A DNA stretch of 64,000 bases from NCBI GenBank assembly GCA_964445745.1, contig CAYULU010000004.1:1-64000 (forward strand), written 5' to 3'. The notes under the pieces were generated by a model, which saw only the letters and a program-made list of their open reading frames with translations, had not been told where the DNA came from and did not search any database. A program made the translations under genes and the position numbers. This DNA is from UBA1443 sp964445745 (GTDB lineage Bacteria > Omnitrophota > Omnitrophia > Omnitrophales > Aquincolibacteriaceae). Positions 19,318-25,770 of the stretch are shown here, piece after piece; position 1 is the stretch's first letter; each line of letters opens with the position of its first letter.

Positions 19318-19482
19318 TTCCGGGGACACATACTTAATTGCACCCTCAGGGTGATTGGGTCGGGAAAACTCACCGACCCCTCACTTTAATTAGAGGATAG
19401 ATAGTGTGTCCTGCCTTTGATACGATGCCTACCCTGACGAAACGTAGCTGCGGAAGATCAGTGAAGTGACGTGTCCCCGGAA
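19318..19482. repeat. inverted-repeat element, copy A (longest)
   Basis: Starts TTCCGGGGACACATACTTA and ends with the near-complementary AAGTGACGTGTCCCCGGAA. The interior right half (CTGACGAAACGTAGC and onward) matches copy C at 23248-23360. It is about 50 bp longer than the other two copies because a separate 40-bp hairpin repeat sits near its left end. No coding capacity. It occupies most of the 376-bp space between glyQ and the next gene. Confidence 0.85.
19343..19383. repeat. 40-bp hairpin repeat nested in copy A; second copy at 56003-56042
   Basis: The core GGGTCGGgaaaactcaCCGACCC forms a 7-bp stem. It is flanked by CCCTCAGGGTGA. The same sequence with two substitutions and one indel occurs 37 kb away at 56003-56042. 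The absence of the segment from copies B and C of the host element indicates that it was inserted into, or recombined with, copy A. Confidence 0.7.
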
Positions 19483-19537
19483 ATTACAGAAATTACATTC
19501 ACCCTGTCCCTTCGGTACCGGCGTCCGGTTTGTGATT

Positions 19538-20410
19538 TCAAACTGTTAAAAAGGCTCGGAGGGTGTTCAAATAAAGCTCCGTTTTTTCAAGGTGATGCAT
19601 GTGGGAAGCGTCTTCGATAACGAGGAACTGTGAGCCAGGCATTTCCTTATGAAAATATTCGGTCGACTCCGGGGAAGCTTCATCGTAACGGCCGCACGTA
19701 AAAAGCGCTGGCACTTTGATGTCTTTCAGAAGGGACGAGCGTTCATAATTTTTAAGCGTCCCGGTGATCGTAAACTCACTCGGTCCCCACATCGACTTAT
19801 AAACCTCGGCGCCCAAATGCTCAAAAGTTTTTTGAACGCATTCCGGCCAGGGATCCATACGGCATAAATGTTTCCGGTAAAACGCCATCATAGCCGCTTG
19901 ATATTCCGGCGAATCAAAACGCCCGGTTTCTTCGCCGGCCAGGATCGCCTTTTGATCTTTTTCTTCCATCGTGTCGATGAGACGTCTGCAATCATTCCGC
20001 CAGCGGGACACACTTAAACAAGGCGACGATAGAATAAGACTCACGATGCCTTCCGGTCCGTGTGTCAGCATATAATCCACGGCCAGCATCGTCCCCCAGG
20101 ATTGCCCGAGAAGATGTAATTTTCTTAAAGCCAGTTTCTTCCGGAGGATGTCCAGCTCCTCGACAAAACGCTCCATCGTCCATAGCGGATCATTCCGCGG
20201 CCTGTCGGAATTACCACAGCCAAGTTGATCATAGAAGATTACCGGTCTGTCGGCGGCAAGGGCCTTCAGAGGATCGAGGTAATAATGCGGCGCGCCGGGG
20301 CCTCCGTGCAACACAAGAAGCGGGACCTTCGGCTTATCGGCGCCGCTTATTTCATACCAGATCTTTCCCCCGGGGACTTCAATGTATCCTTCGCGAGATA
20401 TCTCAGTCAT
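19538..20410 (-). CDS. proline iminopeptidase-type alpha/beta hydrolase (S33 family)
   Basis: The 290-residue protein has the oxyanion motif HGGPG (residues 35-39), the nucleophile elbow GQSWGT (Ser near 104), the acid in CGRYDEASP and the base in EDASHMHHLE near the C terminus, the full catalytic triad of proline-specific S33 peptidases. It probably removes N-terminal proline or short hydrophobic residues from peptides in the cytoplasm (no signal peptide). Some relatives act as amino acid amidases or on small amides. It lies in the accessory segment, 40 bases after a GNAT gene on the same strand. Confidence 0.87.
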   Translation of the reverse strand: MTEISREGYIEVPGGKIWYEISGADKPKVPLLVLHGGPGAPHYYLDPLKALAADRPVIFYDQLGCGNSDRPRNDPLWTMERFVEELDILRKKLALRKLHLLGQSWGTMLAVDYMLTHGPEGIVSLILSSPCLSVSRWRNDCRRLIDTMEEKDQKAILAGEETGRFDSPEYQAAMMAFYRKHLCRMDPWPECVQKTFEHLGAEVYKSMWGPSEFTITGTLKNYERSSLLKDIKVPALFTCGRYDEASPESTEYFHKEMPGSQFLVIEDASHMHHLEKTELYLNTLRAFLTV

Positions 20411-20450
20411 TTTTTAAAGGCCTTTTTATCGTTCATCACTTATCCATCAC

Positions 20451-21062
20451 TTAAGACAGTGAATGGTTTACGTTTTTTCGCATCGCGTAAAACTTCTCGC
20501 GGGAACCCGGGACCGCCATTTCCCGCGTGACCTCAAAACCCCAGTGCTCGTACTTGCGCACATTCAGAAGACTTTGCGTGATAAGCGTACACGGCAAACC
20601 TTCCTTCGCGGCTCGTTCCATCATCGGTCTCAAAAGACGCGAAGCATGACCTTGGCCATGAAATGGGGGCGGCACGGCGATCAGGTGCAGGTACCATTGA
20701 GGTTCGTCGCCAAGATGCAGGGTCAGCGTACCGATCACATGGTTGACCGCCTCGAGTCGCGCCATAGTTCCCCGATTTTTGAAATCTTTTTCGGAAAGCG
20801 GGTCTGGCTCCTTATCCTCCGAATGGTCCATGCCCGGCGGAAACCATATACTCACCGCTTCAAGTTTTTCCGAGGACGCCTGCCTCACGGCCCGGGGCGA
20901 GCACGCAGTCACAAGCGAACGAAAAAACCGCCGTTTCAACTCGAGATGTCCCGGCTCGTTCTGAAATATGAAATGACCGATCGGATCATCGGCGCCGGAA
21001 AAAGCGTCCGCGGACACCTCCGCCATCGCGTCGATCCGGTTCAGAGGAATTTCATACGGCAT
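20451..21062 (-). CDS. GNAT-family N-acetyltransferase
   Basis: The 203-residue protein has a GCN5-type fold. The acetyl-CoA pyrophosphate loop is the HGQGHASRLL stretch near residue 137, following the strand WYLHLIAVPP, and the C-terminal motif B region is YEHWGFEV. The domain starts late, after about 100 residues of less conserved sequence, as in several GNATs acting on small molecules or antibiotics. The substrate cannot be inferred. It lies between a 52-codon membrane peptide gene and the S33 hydrolase. Confidence 0.85.
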   Translation of the reverse strand: MPYEIPLNRIDAMAEVSADAFSGADDPIGHFIFQNEPGHLELKRRFFRSLVTACSPRAVRQASSEKLEAVSIWFPPGMDHSEDKEPDPLSEKDFKNRGTMARLEAVNHVIGTLTLHLGDEPQWYLHLIAVPPPFHGQGHASRLLRPMMERAAKEGLPCTLITQSLLNVRKYEHWGFEVTREMAVPGSREKFYAMRKNVNHSLS

Positions 21063-21074
21063 CAGAAGTCCTTT

Positions 21075-21233
21075 TTAGGAAATTTTGTTTTTTAGTAACC
21101 AAACACCCGCGGGCAAACAAACCAAAAGCGTGACAATGTTGTAGACCGCCCAAAAAGCGTCATTTTTCAATACCATTCCCACTAACGTCAAACCCGCCAG
21201 CACGAGCAGTAGCATACCGATCTTCTTGTTCAT
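21075..21233 (-). CDS. small two-helix membrane protein (52 aa)
   Basis: A short frame starting MNKKIGMLLLVLAGLTLVGM, with a second hydrophobic stretch (residues 28-46) and ending LLKNKIS. A purine-rich GGGAGG lies nine bases before the ATG. The two membrane-spanning segments are joined by a short polar turn (KND). It ends 13 bases before the GNAT start, so it is probably the first gene of that transcript. No family recognised; it may be missed by automatic gene callers. Confidence 0.65.
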   Translation of the reverse strand: MNKKIGMLLLVLAGLTLVGMVLKNDAFWAVYNIVTLLVCLPAGVWLLKNKIS

Positions 21234-21383
21234 CCCTTTCACCCTCCCGTAGTTTTAAGTATTTTTCGAAGCAGATTAAACTTTTCACATTGAGATTCAC
21301 GTCGTTTCTTATACAAAATACGGCACTTTAATCAAAAAACGAAGGATCTGGACAGAATATCTGAGGCGGTAGTGGGGGCTATA

Positions 21384-21499
21384 ATTCCGGGGACACATTA
21401 CTTAATTCGAGAAGTGATAATAACCTTCGGTTGATACTGGGATGCCTGCCCTGACAGGATTTAGCGACAGGAAATAATTAAGTAATGTGTCCCCGGAAT
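21384..21499. repeat. inverted-repeat element, copy B (perfect termini)
   Basis: A 116-bp element whose first and last 24 bases are perfect reverse complements (left end ATTCCGGGGACACATTACTT and on). It has no open frame and lies in the 321-bp space between the CsgG operon's last gene and the 52-codon gene. The rest of this space shows no other clear feature. Confidence 0.9.
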
Positions 21500-21554
21500 C
21501 TTTACCTTGGGTATCCGGAACCATTCTTAGGCGCGTTTGCGTGTTTATTTTGAA

Positions 21555-21905
21555 TTACCAGAAAAACCACTTTTTTGATTTTTTGCCAACGGGAACGACA
21601 ACAGCCACATCATTGGCTACATTCCCGCTGTTCCCGGATGTGCTTACGGAAACAAAATCGGCATCAGCAGTTTCGCGGGTGTATACCGTCACAGCTTGAT
21701 TCTGCCCTTTTCCCGATCCGGTAACGGCATCCCATGTCACATTCGCGTAAGGGTCCGGTTTATCAGCTTTTTCACTTCCTACGCTTTTCTGAGCTTCAGT
21801 CTCAACCGGTCGAGATACCTTCTCCTGCAAAACTTCCTCACAATAAACTGCCGGGATTATCGAACAAATCAACAAGCTAAAAAGAAGACTGGCTCTAACG
21901 CCCAT
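21555..21905 (-). CDS. small exported protein of unknown function
   Basis: 116 residues starting MGVRASLLFSLLICSIIPAV, a clear signal peptide ending near residue 22. The mature part has a Lys/Glu-rich segment, then a Gly/Ser/Asn-rich region with GNSGNVANDVAVVVPVG, and ends in the aromatic tail KKSKKWFFW. The ATG at 21905 overlaps the stop of the lipoprotein gene by 11 bases. The final aromatic residues recall, loosely, C-terminal signals of outer-membrane-associated proteins, but no family is recognised. It is the third gene of the CsgG-like operon. Confidence 0.72.
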   Translation of the reverse strand: MGVRASLLFSLLICSIIPAVYCEEVLQEKVSRPVETEAQKSVGSEKADKPDPYANVTWDAVTGSGKGQNQAVTVYTRETADADFVSVSTSGNSGNVANDVAVVVPVGKKSKKWFFW

Positions 21906-22092
21906 AGGGATTCTCCTGGGTTCTGGCACTCTGAACGGCATAACTTTCTGTCGCGCCCTGAATCGGGGCTTGAGTCGTAGCTAATACTGTTCCGATCGGT
22001 CGCCCCACTGGAGAGACGGTGTCGTGAGCCGTTTTCCCGGCACATCCTGTCAAAAAAATAGCAAAAGAAATGCTCAGGATGATACGCATCAT
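21895..22092 (-). CDS. small predicted lipoprotein
   Basis: 65 residues with a type II signal peptide: MMRIILSISFAIFLTGCAGK, lipobox LTGC with Cys17. The residue after Cys is Ala, so outer-membrane sorting is possible by the E. coli rule. The mature part is only about 49 residues, polar, without known motifs. The start has GGAGG seven bases upstream, and the ATG overlaps the csgG-like stop as ATGA, a sign of translational coupling. Confidence 0.78.
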   Translation of the reverse strand: MMRIILSISFAIFLTGCAGKTAHDTVSPVGRPIGTVLATTQAPIQGATESYAVQSARTQENPYGR

Positions 22093-23000
22093 TGCAGTCC
22101 CTCCACAAAATCTCCGGCCTGCGCCGGGCCACTTAGAGTACCCACTTTGGCCTTGCTGTATTTATCAAGCACCGATTCAACAATAATAGTTCCCAGAACA
22201 GTTGCTTCCTGACCGAGCTCCATTCCTGAATCCGGGTCGATAATGCTTTCACCGGGCCTGGCAAGCCGCAATACTTGCCCCATGGCCATGCCGCTTTGCA
22301 ACCCGGCATTAATCAAAATCATACCGCTTTCATCGACTTTAATAACTTTGCCTTTCCAAGGAACCGCTGCCATCTGTTCGGCGATATACTGGACAGCGCG
22401 GTCAATTGCCATTTGAGTTGCTTTACCCATGGGCGTTTTTTGGAAACCATCCTGACCGAATCCAACCCCGGCAACGTTCGCGGAAAAAGCAACGCCCCCC
22501 GAAGAAGCGTCTCCCTCAACCCGTTGCGAGTGAAGGACCTGAGAAGTTGTGGTATCAATCAAGCGAAGGATTATCGCAACATGAGCCGTCGCCGATTTAT
22601 TACGAAGGCTAACCCCATAAAGATTGAGCCCTTGCCCGCCGCTAGATTTAGTCTCTTCGAACTCAGTAATAGCCCCCTGAACGATAATCTGGGCTTTTTT
22701 AATATTCCCGAATTGAGCGCCGGATCCGTCCTTTGAAGCGCGCGCACTCGACGCAAGATTTTGCTCGGCAAGGACCGCATTTAACGCCTGCCTCTCCAGC
22801 ACAATGAACTGCCCGCTCTGAATTAAGGAATCGGTCAGCATGTCTGCCATACCTGTACCAATCCTCCATGCCCCAGCCGCATTGGTTTTATTTTCAAAAT
22901 CTGCCACAGCGATAGTTTTCTTCAATATGGCGGCATGAATCACCCCGCTACCCCAAACTAAAAAAAAGAGGAAACCTGAAAAATAAATTAGTTTTCGCAT
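22089..23000 (-). CDS. CsgG/HfaB-like exported protein
   Basis: The 303-residue protein begins with a signal peptide (residues 1-23, ending VIHA), then KKTIAVADFENKT, a Gly-rich segment GTGMADMLTDSLIQSGQFIVLERQALNAVLAEQ, and later QIIVQGAITEFE, the conserved pattern of the CsgG family of curli secretion channels and related periplasmic or outer-membrane proteins. The lipobox Cys of true CsgG is not present, so it is probably a soluble or differently anchored relative. An AAGGAG lies eight bases before the ATG. It heads an operon with a lipoprotein and a small exported protein; no curlin-like gene is seen. Confidence 0.85.
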   Translation of the reverse strand: MRKLIYFSGFLFFLVWGSGVIHAAILKKTIAVADFENKTNAAGAWRIGTGMADMLTDSLIQSGQFIVLERQALNAVLAEQNLASSARASKDGSGAQFGNIKKAQIIVQGAITEFEETKSSGGQGLNLYGVSLRNKSATAHVAIILRLIDTTTSQVLHSQRVEGDASSGGVAFSANVAGVGFGQDGFQKTPMGKATQMAIDRAVQYIAEQMAAVPWKGKVIKVDESGMILINAGLQSGMAMGQVLRLARPGESIIDPDSGMELGQEATVLGTIIVESVLDKYSKAKVGTLSGPAQAGDFVEGLQ

Positions 23001-23064
23001 TAATCAATCTCCTTCTCCGTATTGTTGTTGCGTATTATAGCCCAAAAACAAAAAAATCATATGC

Positions 23065-23106
23065 TTGGTTTCTCCTTGGTTTCTCCGGATTTTCTCCGGA
23101 TTTTAG
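23065..23106. repeat. short 11-bp tandem repeat
   Basis: TTGGTTTCTCC occurs twice in a row, followed by two diverged units GGATTTTCTCC and GGATTTTAG. It lies about 30 bases upstream of the candidate -10 box of the CsgG-like operon, so copy-number change could affect that promoter. Length polymorphism is not demonstrated. Confidence 0.6.
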
Positions 23107-23247
23107 ATCAGGAAACAATATCCCTAACGTTATTCATTTTCGAAGCTGGCGTTGGCGGCGGTGACTTTCTTTTCAGGCGAACTTGTGTCATTTTCCCCTC
23201 AATCTGAAACGGAGGTGGAGCGCGACATGAAAAGTGAGACCATCGGA

Positions 23248-23360
23248 ATTCCGGGGACACATTACTTAATTGGGGGAGGGATAGTATCCTGCTTTTGGAA
23301 AAAACCTGCTCTGACGAAACACAGCGGCGGGAGATCAGTTAAGTGACGTGTCCCCGGAAT
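23248..23360. repeat. inverted-repeat element, copy C
   Basis: A 113-bp element with the same left end as copy B and a right end AAGTGACGTGTCCCCGGAAT that pairs with it with a few mismatches. The interior (CTGACGAAACACAGC) matches copy A better than copy B. No open frame. Confidence 0.88.
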
Positions 23361-23439
23361 TTTATAGAAATGGATAAAAGATTGGAGATGACACTCGTCA
23401 TGTTTGTAAGCAATGCTCCTGTTCGAATCCCCTATTAAC

Positions 23440-23475
23440 ACAAAACCCCAAGATCAAAAGACCTTGGGGTTTTGT
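23440..23475. terminator. bidirectional terminator-like hairpin
   Basis: ACAAAACCCCAAG (23440-23452) and CTTGGGGTTTTGT (23463-23475) pair perfectly over 13 bp around a 10-base loop. The A-rich base of one arm gives TTTT on the other, as in bidirectional intrinsic terminators. It would end minus-strand transcripts from the fic gene. Confidence 0.7.
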
Positions 23476-23561
23476 GAGCCCGGATGCCCTTGCGCTCAAT
23501 GCGCAAGGACTCCTTTGCCAGGAGCCTGATGCTCCTTGTGCGGGAGATGGATTCGAACCAT
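23471..23561 (-). repeat. decayed duplicate of the tRNA-Lys 3' end, split by a 59-bp insert
   Basis: 23471-23486 is identical to 24825-24840 (the acceptor and 3' flank of tRNA-Lys), and 23546-23561 matches 24837-24852 (its T-arm) with one mismatch. Together they reconstitute the tRNA-Lys 3' end interrupted by 59 bp. The insert is flanked by a 4-bp direct repeat GATG and contains two small hairpins (CCTTGCGC/GCGCAAGG and GGAGC/GCTCC). The orientation is the same as tRNA-Lys. This is the arrangement expected of an att-site duplication at the far end of an element integrated in tRNA-Lys. Confidence 0.6.
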
Positions 23562-23572
23562 TTATCTCCACT

Positions 23573-24508
23573 CTAGGAGGCCAAAAGATCGTACCCAGCC
23601 ATAATGCCATCACAAATAAAACTCTCGAGATGACTATAGTCATTTTGCAGCTGCGATTGGTTCAGGTAGAGAATATAAAATCGGCGTTTTTCCTGTGAGA
23701 TAATGGCCGGAGCAAAATCCTCTTTAAGCAACATGCCCACAAGGATAAGCCTGCCGATCCGTCCATTCCCGTCCGAAAAGGGGTGGATCTGCTCAAAACG
23801 GCTATGAATCTGCGCCGCAAAACCGATGATATCCTTTTCATCACGACGAATATCTTTCAAAAGACTTTTCATCAAGACCGGCACTTTCAGATAGTTTGCG
23901 GTCACCACATTCGATCCAGCGATCCTGACAGCATGTCGTCGATAATTCCCGGCATCCTCCCGAATCCCGTTCATAAGGATTCCGTGTAGCTTAAGGATCA
24001 TTTCTTCACTTATCGTTCCCCCATCCGTCAGAGATCGGGTTAAGTATCGAAAAGCAGCTTGGTGGTTCTTAACCTCCATCTGTTCAATGATGGATTTATC
24101 CGGCAACGCGGTGTTTTGAAAAAGGATTGCCGCAGTCTCCGGTTCCGTGAGAGTGCTTCCCTCGATCCGGTTTGTGTTATAGGTTAAAGCCAGTAGGAAT
24201 TGGTCATAAAGGTCTTTCCGTGCTTCTAAGATCCGAAGAATGTCCGAATACTGCTTCCTCCTATCCATCAACACCTGCTTCTTAGCCGCAAGAAAGCTAT
24301 CGGGGATAATATTTTGACCGGTCAACTGGAGATAAAGCCCGTCGATTCGCTTCGCGGCCTGTTGTCTCGGAATCGAACGACCGTTGATCCAGCTATTCAG
24401 CGTCGGGAATGACACCCCAAGATCTGCAGCAAGCACCTCCTGCGTCTTCTTGGATATCTTCTGTATGAGCTGTAGCTTTTCCTTTATATTCATGTTTGAA
24501 ACATACAT
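23573..24508 (-). CDS. Fic-domain protein with N-terminal helix-turn-helix
   Basis: The 311-residue protein has an N-terminal XRE-like helix-turn-helix (about 8-55: TQEVLAADLGVSFPTLNSWI) and a Fic domain with the complete active site HPFSDGNGR at 242-250 (catalytic His242). An inhibitory-helix motif of the [S/T]xxxE[G/N] type is present within the same chain (T112-G117, TNRIEG), so it would be autoinhibited (class II-like). Fic enzymes usually transfer AMP to target hydroxyls. The DNA-binding domain fits two palindromes just upstream. An ATG five codons downstream (24493) is an alternative start; neither has a clear ribosome-binding site. It lies alone between tRNA-Lys and a tRNA-Lys remnant. 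Confidence 0.9.
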   Translation of the reverse strand: MYVSNMNIKEKLQLIQKISKKTQEVLAADLGVSFPTLNSWINGRSIPRQQAAKRIDGLYLQLTGQNIIPDSFLAAKKQVLMDRRKQYSDILRILEARKDLYDQFLLALTYNTNRIEGSTLTEPETAAILFQNTALPDKSIIEQMEVKNHQAAFRYLTRSLTDGGTISEEMILKLHGILMNGIREDAGNYRRHAVRIAGSNVVTANYLKVPVLMKSLLKDIRRDEKDIIGFAAQIHSRFEQIHPFSDGNGRIGRLILVGMLLKEDFAPAIISQEKRRFYILYLNQSQLQNDYSHLESFICDGIMAGYDLLAS

Positions 24509-24550
24509 AACTTTATAAAGTTTGTCAAGTTTTCTTATCTTTATAAAGTT
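24509..24550 (-). promoter_or_regulatory. pair of palindromic operator candidates upstream of fic
   Basis: AACTTTATAAAGTT (24509-24522) is a perfect 14-bp palindrome ending one base before the fic start codon. CTTTATAAAG (24539-24548, extended by TT) repeats its core 28 bp upstream. Two identical palindromes at a near-integral helical spacing are typical of binding sites for a dimeric repressor; the obvious candidate is the helix-turn-helix of the Fic protein itself. The other 250 bases up to tRNA-Lys hold only the tRNA terminator. Confidence 0.65.
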
Positions 24551-24749
24551 GGTCTAAGCCCTGAAACTAGAGATAGATTGCCCAACTTGCGCTGGTTATG
24601 GGGACTATTCCAGTTTCAGCAAGGTTATCTTGATGACAACTTCTGCGATATGTGCGGGATCAGCTGAAACTGGCCGGGTGAAACTAAAGGCCGTTTTGGA
24701 GATAAGAGGCGGATTTGAGCTGGAAATTGGGCGGATCGAAGGGGTCAGA

Positions 24750-24788
24750 AAATGAAAATCCCCCGACACCGTCGAGGGATTTTCATTT
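24750..24788 (-). terminator. intrinsic terminator of tRNA-Lys
   Basis: AAATGAAAATCCC (24750-24762) and GGGATTTTCATTT (24776-24788) pair over 13 bp, with an additional inner CGAC/GTCG stem. It lies about 40 bases past the 3' end of the minus-strand tRNA-Lys, and the distal arm ends in a T-rich stretch on either strand. Confidence 0.75.
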
Positions 24789-24828
24789 GTCGCAAGTCAT
24801 TATATCTAAACGACTTACATGTTGTTTG

Positions 24829-24902
24829 TGAGCCCGGATGGATTTGAACCATCGACACCGTCCTTAAAAGGGACGTGCTCTACCAGGCTGAGCTACGGGC
24901 CC
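24829..24902 (-). tRNA. tRNA-Lys (UUU)
   Basis: A 74-nt cloverleaf on the minus strand. The acceptor GGGCCCG pairs with CGGGCTC (one G-U), D-arm GCTC/GAGC, anticodon stem CGTCC/GGACG with loop CTTTTAA (anticodon UUU), and T-arm GATGG-TTCAAAT-CCATC. Discriminator A, no encoded CCA. Confidence 0.97.
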
Positions 24903-24965
24903 ACGAACTTTTCAGATACAACTTAGAATTTATCAAAAAAAAACAACGCGCCATTGCTGAGCTAC

Positions 24966-25042
24966 CCCCACAATCATCAAACTCTTCCATTGTTGATTGT
25001 GGGGTCCGTCCGACTTTTGAATTTTGCCAACCGGCAAAATTC
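24966..25042. other. two stable hairpins downstream of frr
   Basis: CCCCACAATCA (24966-24976) pairs with TGATTGTGGGG (24994-25004). GAATTTTGCC (25019-25028) pairs with GGCAAAATTC (25033-25042) around AACC. Both lie between frr and tRNA-Lys. Neither is followed by a clear T-run on the minus strand, so a role in ending the ribosomal operon or in processing the tRNA precursor is only possible. Confidence 0.5.
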
Positions 25043-25104
25043 TGGGCGGAGGGCCCACGTACTTACAAAATAAAAATCCAACTTCTCAAGCAACGGATAA
25101 CGCA

Positions 25105-25677
25105 CTATATCGCGTTCAGTTCCGTTTCCTTCTGCTTCAAAGCTTCATCGATTTGCGCAATGATCTGATCCGTCACTTTCTGGATATCTTTCTGGCCGGA
25201 AAACGAGGCGTCTTCAGGGATCGTCTTGGCCTTTTCGAGCTTCTTGATCTGTTCAATCGCCTCATGGCGGGAGGTCCGGATCGATACGCGGCCTTCTTCA
25301 GCAACTTTTCTGACCACGCGGGTCAACTCAACCCGGCGTTCATCCGTCAGCGGCGGAATCTGGATCCGTACGACTTTGCCGTCATTCATCGGCGTCAGAC
25401 CAAGATCCGACTTGAGAATCGATTTCTCGATTTCCGGAAGTGCCGTTGCGTCCCACGGAGTGATCTGGATCGTCTTGGCGTCAGGCGTGGTGATGGTGCC
25501 GATGTTCTTGAGCGGTGTAGGCGTATTGTAGTAATTGACGCTAATCCCCTCCACCAGAGCGATCGAGGCGCGTCCCGTCCGGATATTCTGGAATTCCTTT
25601 TTGGTCGCCTCAACACCTTTGGACATTTTTCTCTTCATTTCATCGAACACCGTTTTCACTTGCGCAAAATCCGCCAT
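25105..25677 (-). CDS. frr: ribosome recycling factor
   Basis: Splits post-termination ribosomes together with EF-G. The 190 residues are near the standard 185. The N-terminal helix ends in GRASIALVEGISVNYYNTPTPL with GTITTPDAKTIQITPWD, and the C-terminal three-helix bundle contains TDERRVELTRVVRKVAEEGR. The ATG has an ideal AAGGAGG six bases upstream. Last gene of the rpsB-tsf-pyrH-frr operon. Confidence 0.97.
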   Translation of the reverse strand: MADFAQVKTVFDEMKRKMSKGVEATKKEFQNIRTGRASIALVEGISVNYYNTPTPLKNIGTITTPDAKTIQITPWDATALPEIEKSILKSDLGLTPMNDGKVVRIQIPPLTDERRVELTRVVRKVAEEGRVSIRTSRHEAIEQIKKLEKAKTIPEDASFSGQKDIQKVTDQIIAQIDEALKQKETELNAI

Positions 25678-25770
25678 AAACTACCTCCTTGAATACATAT
25701 TTTTATGACCCTCGGCCAGTTTGCATCGCAAACCAGTCCACGAGGGTTCGACCGACCCAAGTCGATCAAA

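Larger units (their letters stand above)
23001..23572. other. gene-free region with repeats, terminator and tRNA remnant
   Basis: It holds, in order, a TATAAT box on the minus strand (23034-23039) that could serve the CsgG-like operon, four imperfect 11-bp tandem units (23065-23106), inverted-repeat copy C, a terminator-like hairpin, and a broken tRNA-Lys 3' end. A 61-codon frame at 23022-23207 on the plus strand has no ribosome-binding site or recognisable motif and is not called. Confidence 0.7.

Noticed and set aside
23022..23207. 61-codon plus-strand gene between the CsgG-like gene and copy C
   Set aside because: It has no ribosome-binding site, contains the tandem repeat and shows no protein motif.
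19318..23360. CRISPR-like repeats
   Set aside because: The three repeat copies are about 2 kb apart, differ in interior, have long inverted termini and have genes between them. They are not an array, and no cas gene is present.
23395..23440. tRNA 3' end suggested by GTTCGAATCCCC
   Set aside because: The bases on either side of TTCGAAT cannot form a T-stem, and no acceptor partner exists. Only the remnant at 23471-23561 can be aligned to a real tRNA.
23573..24508. Toxin-antitoxin pair with the Fic gene as toxin
   Set aside because: No small antitoxin gene (class I FicA type) is found on either side. The inhibitory motif is inside the Fic protein itself.
25019..25042. Intrinsic terminator of the frr transcript
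   Set aside because: The hairpin is perfect, but no T-run follows on the minus strand. It is listed only as a hairpin.
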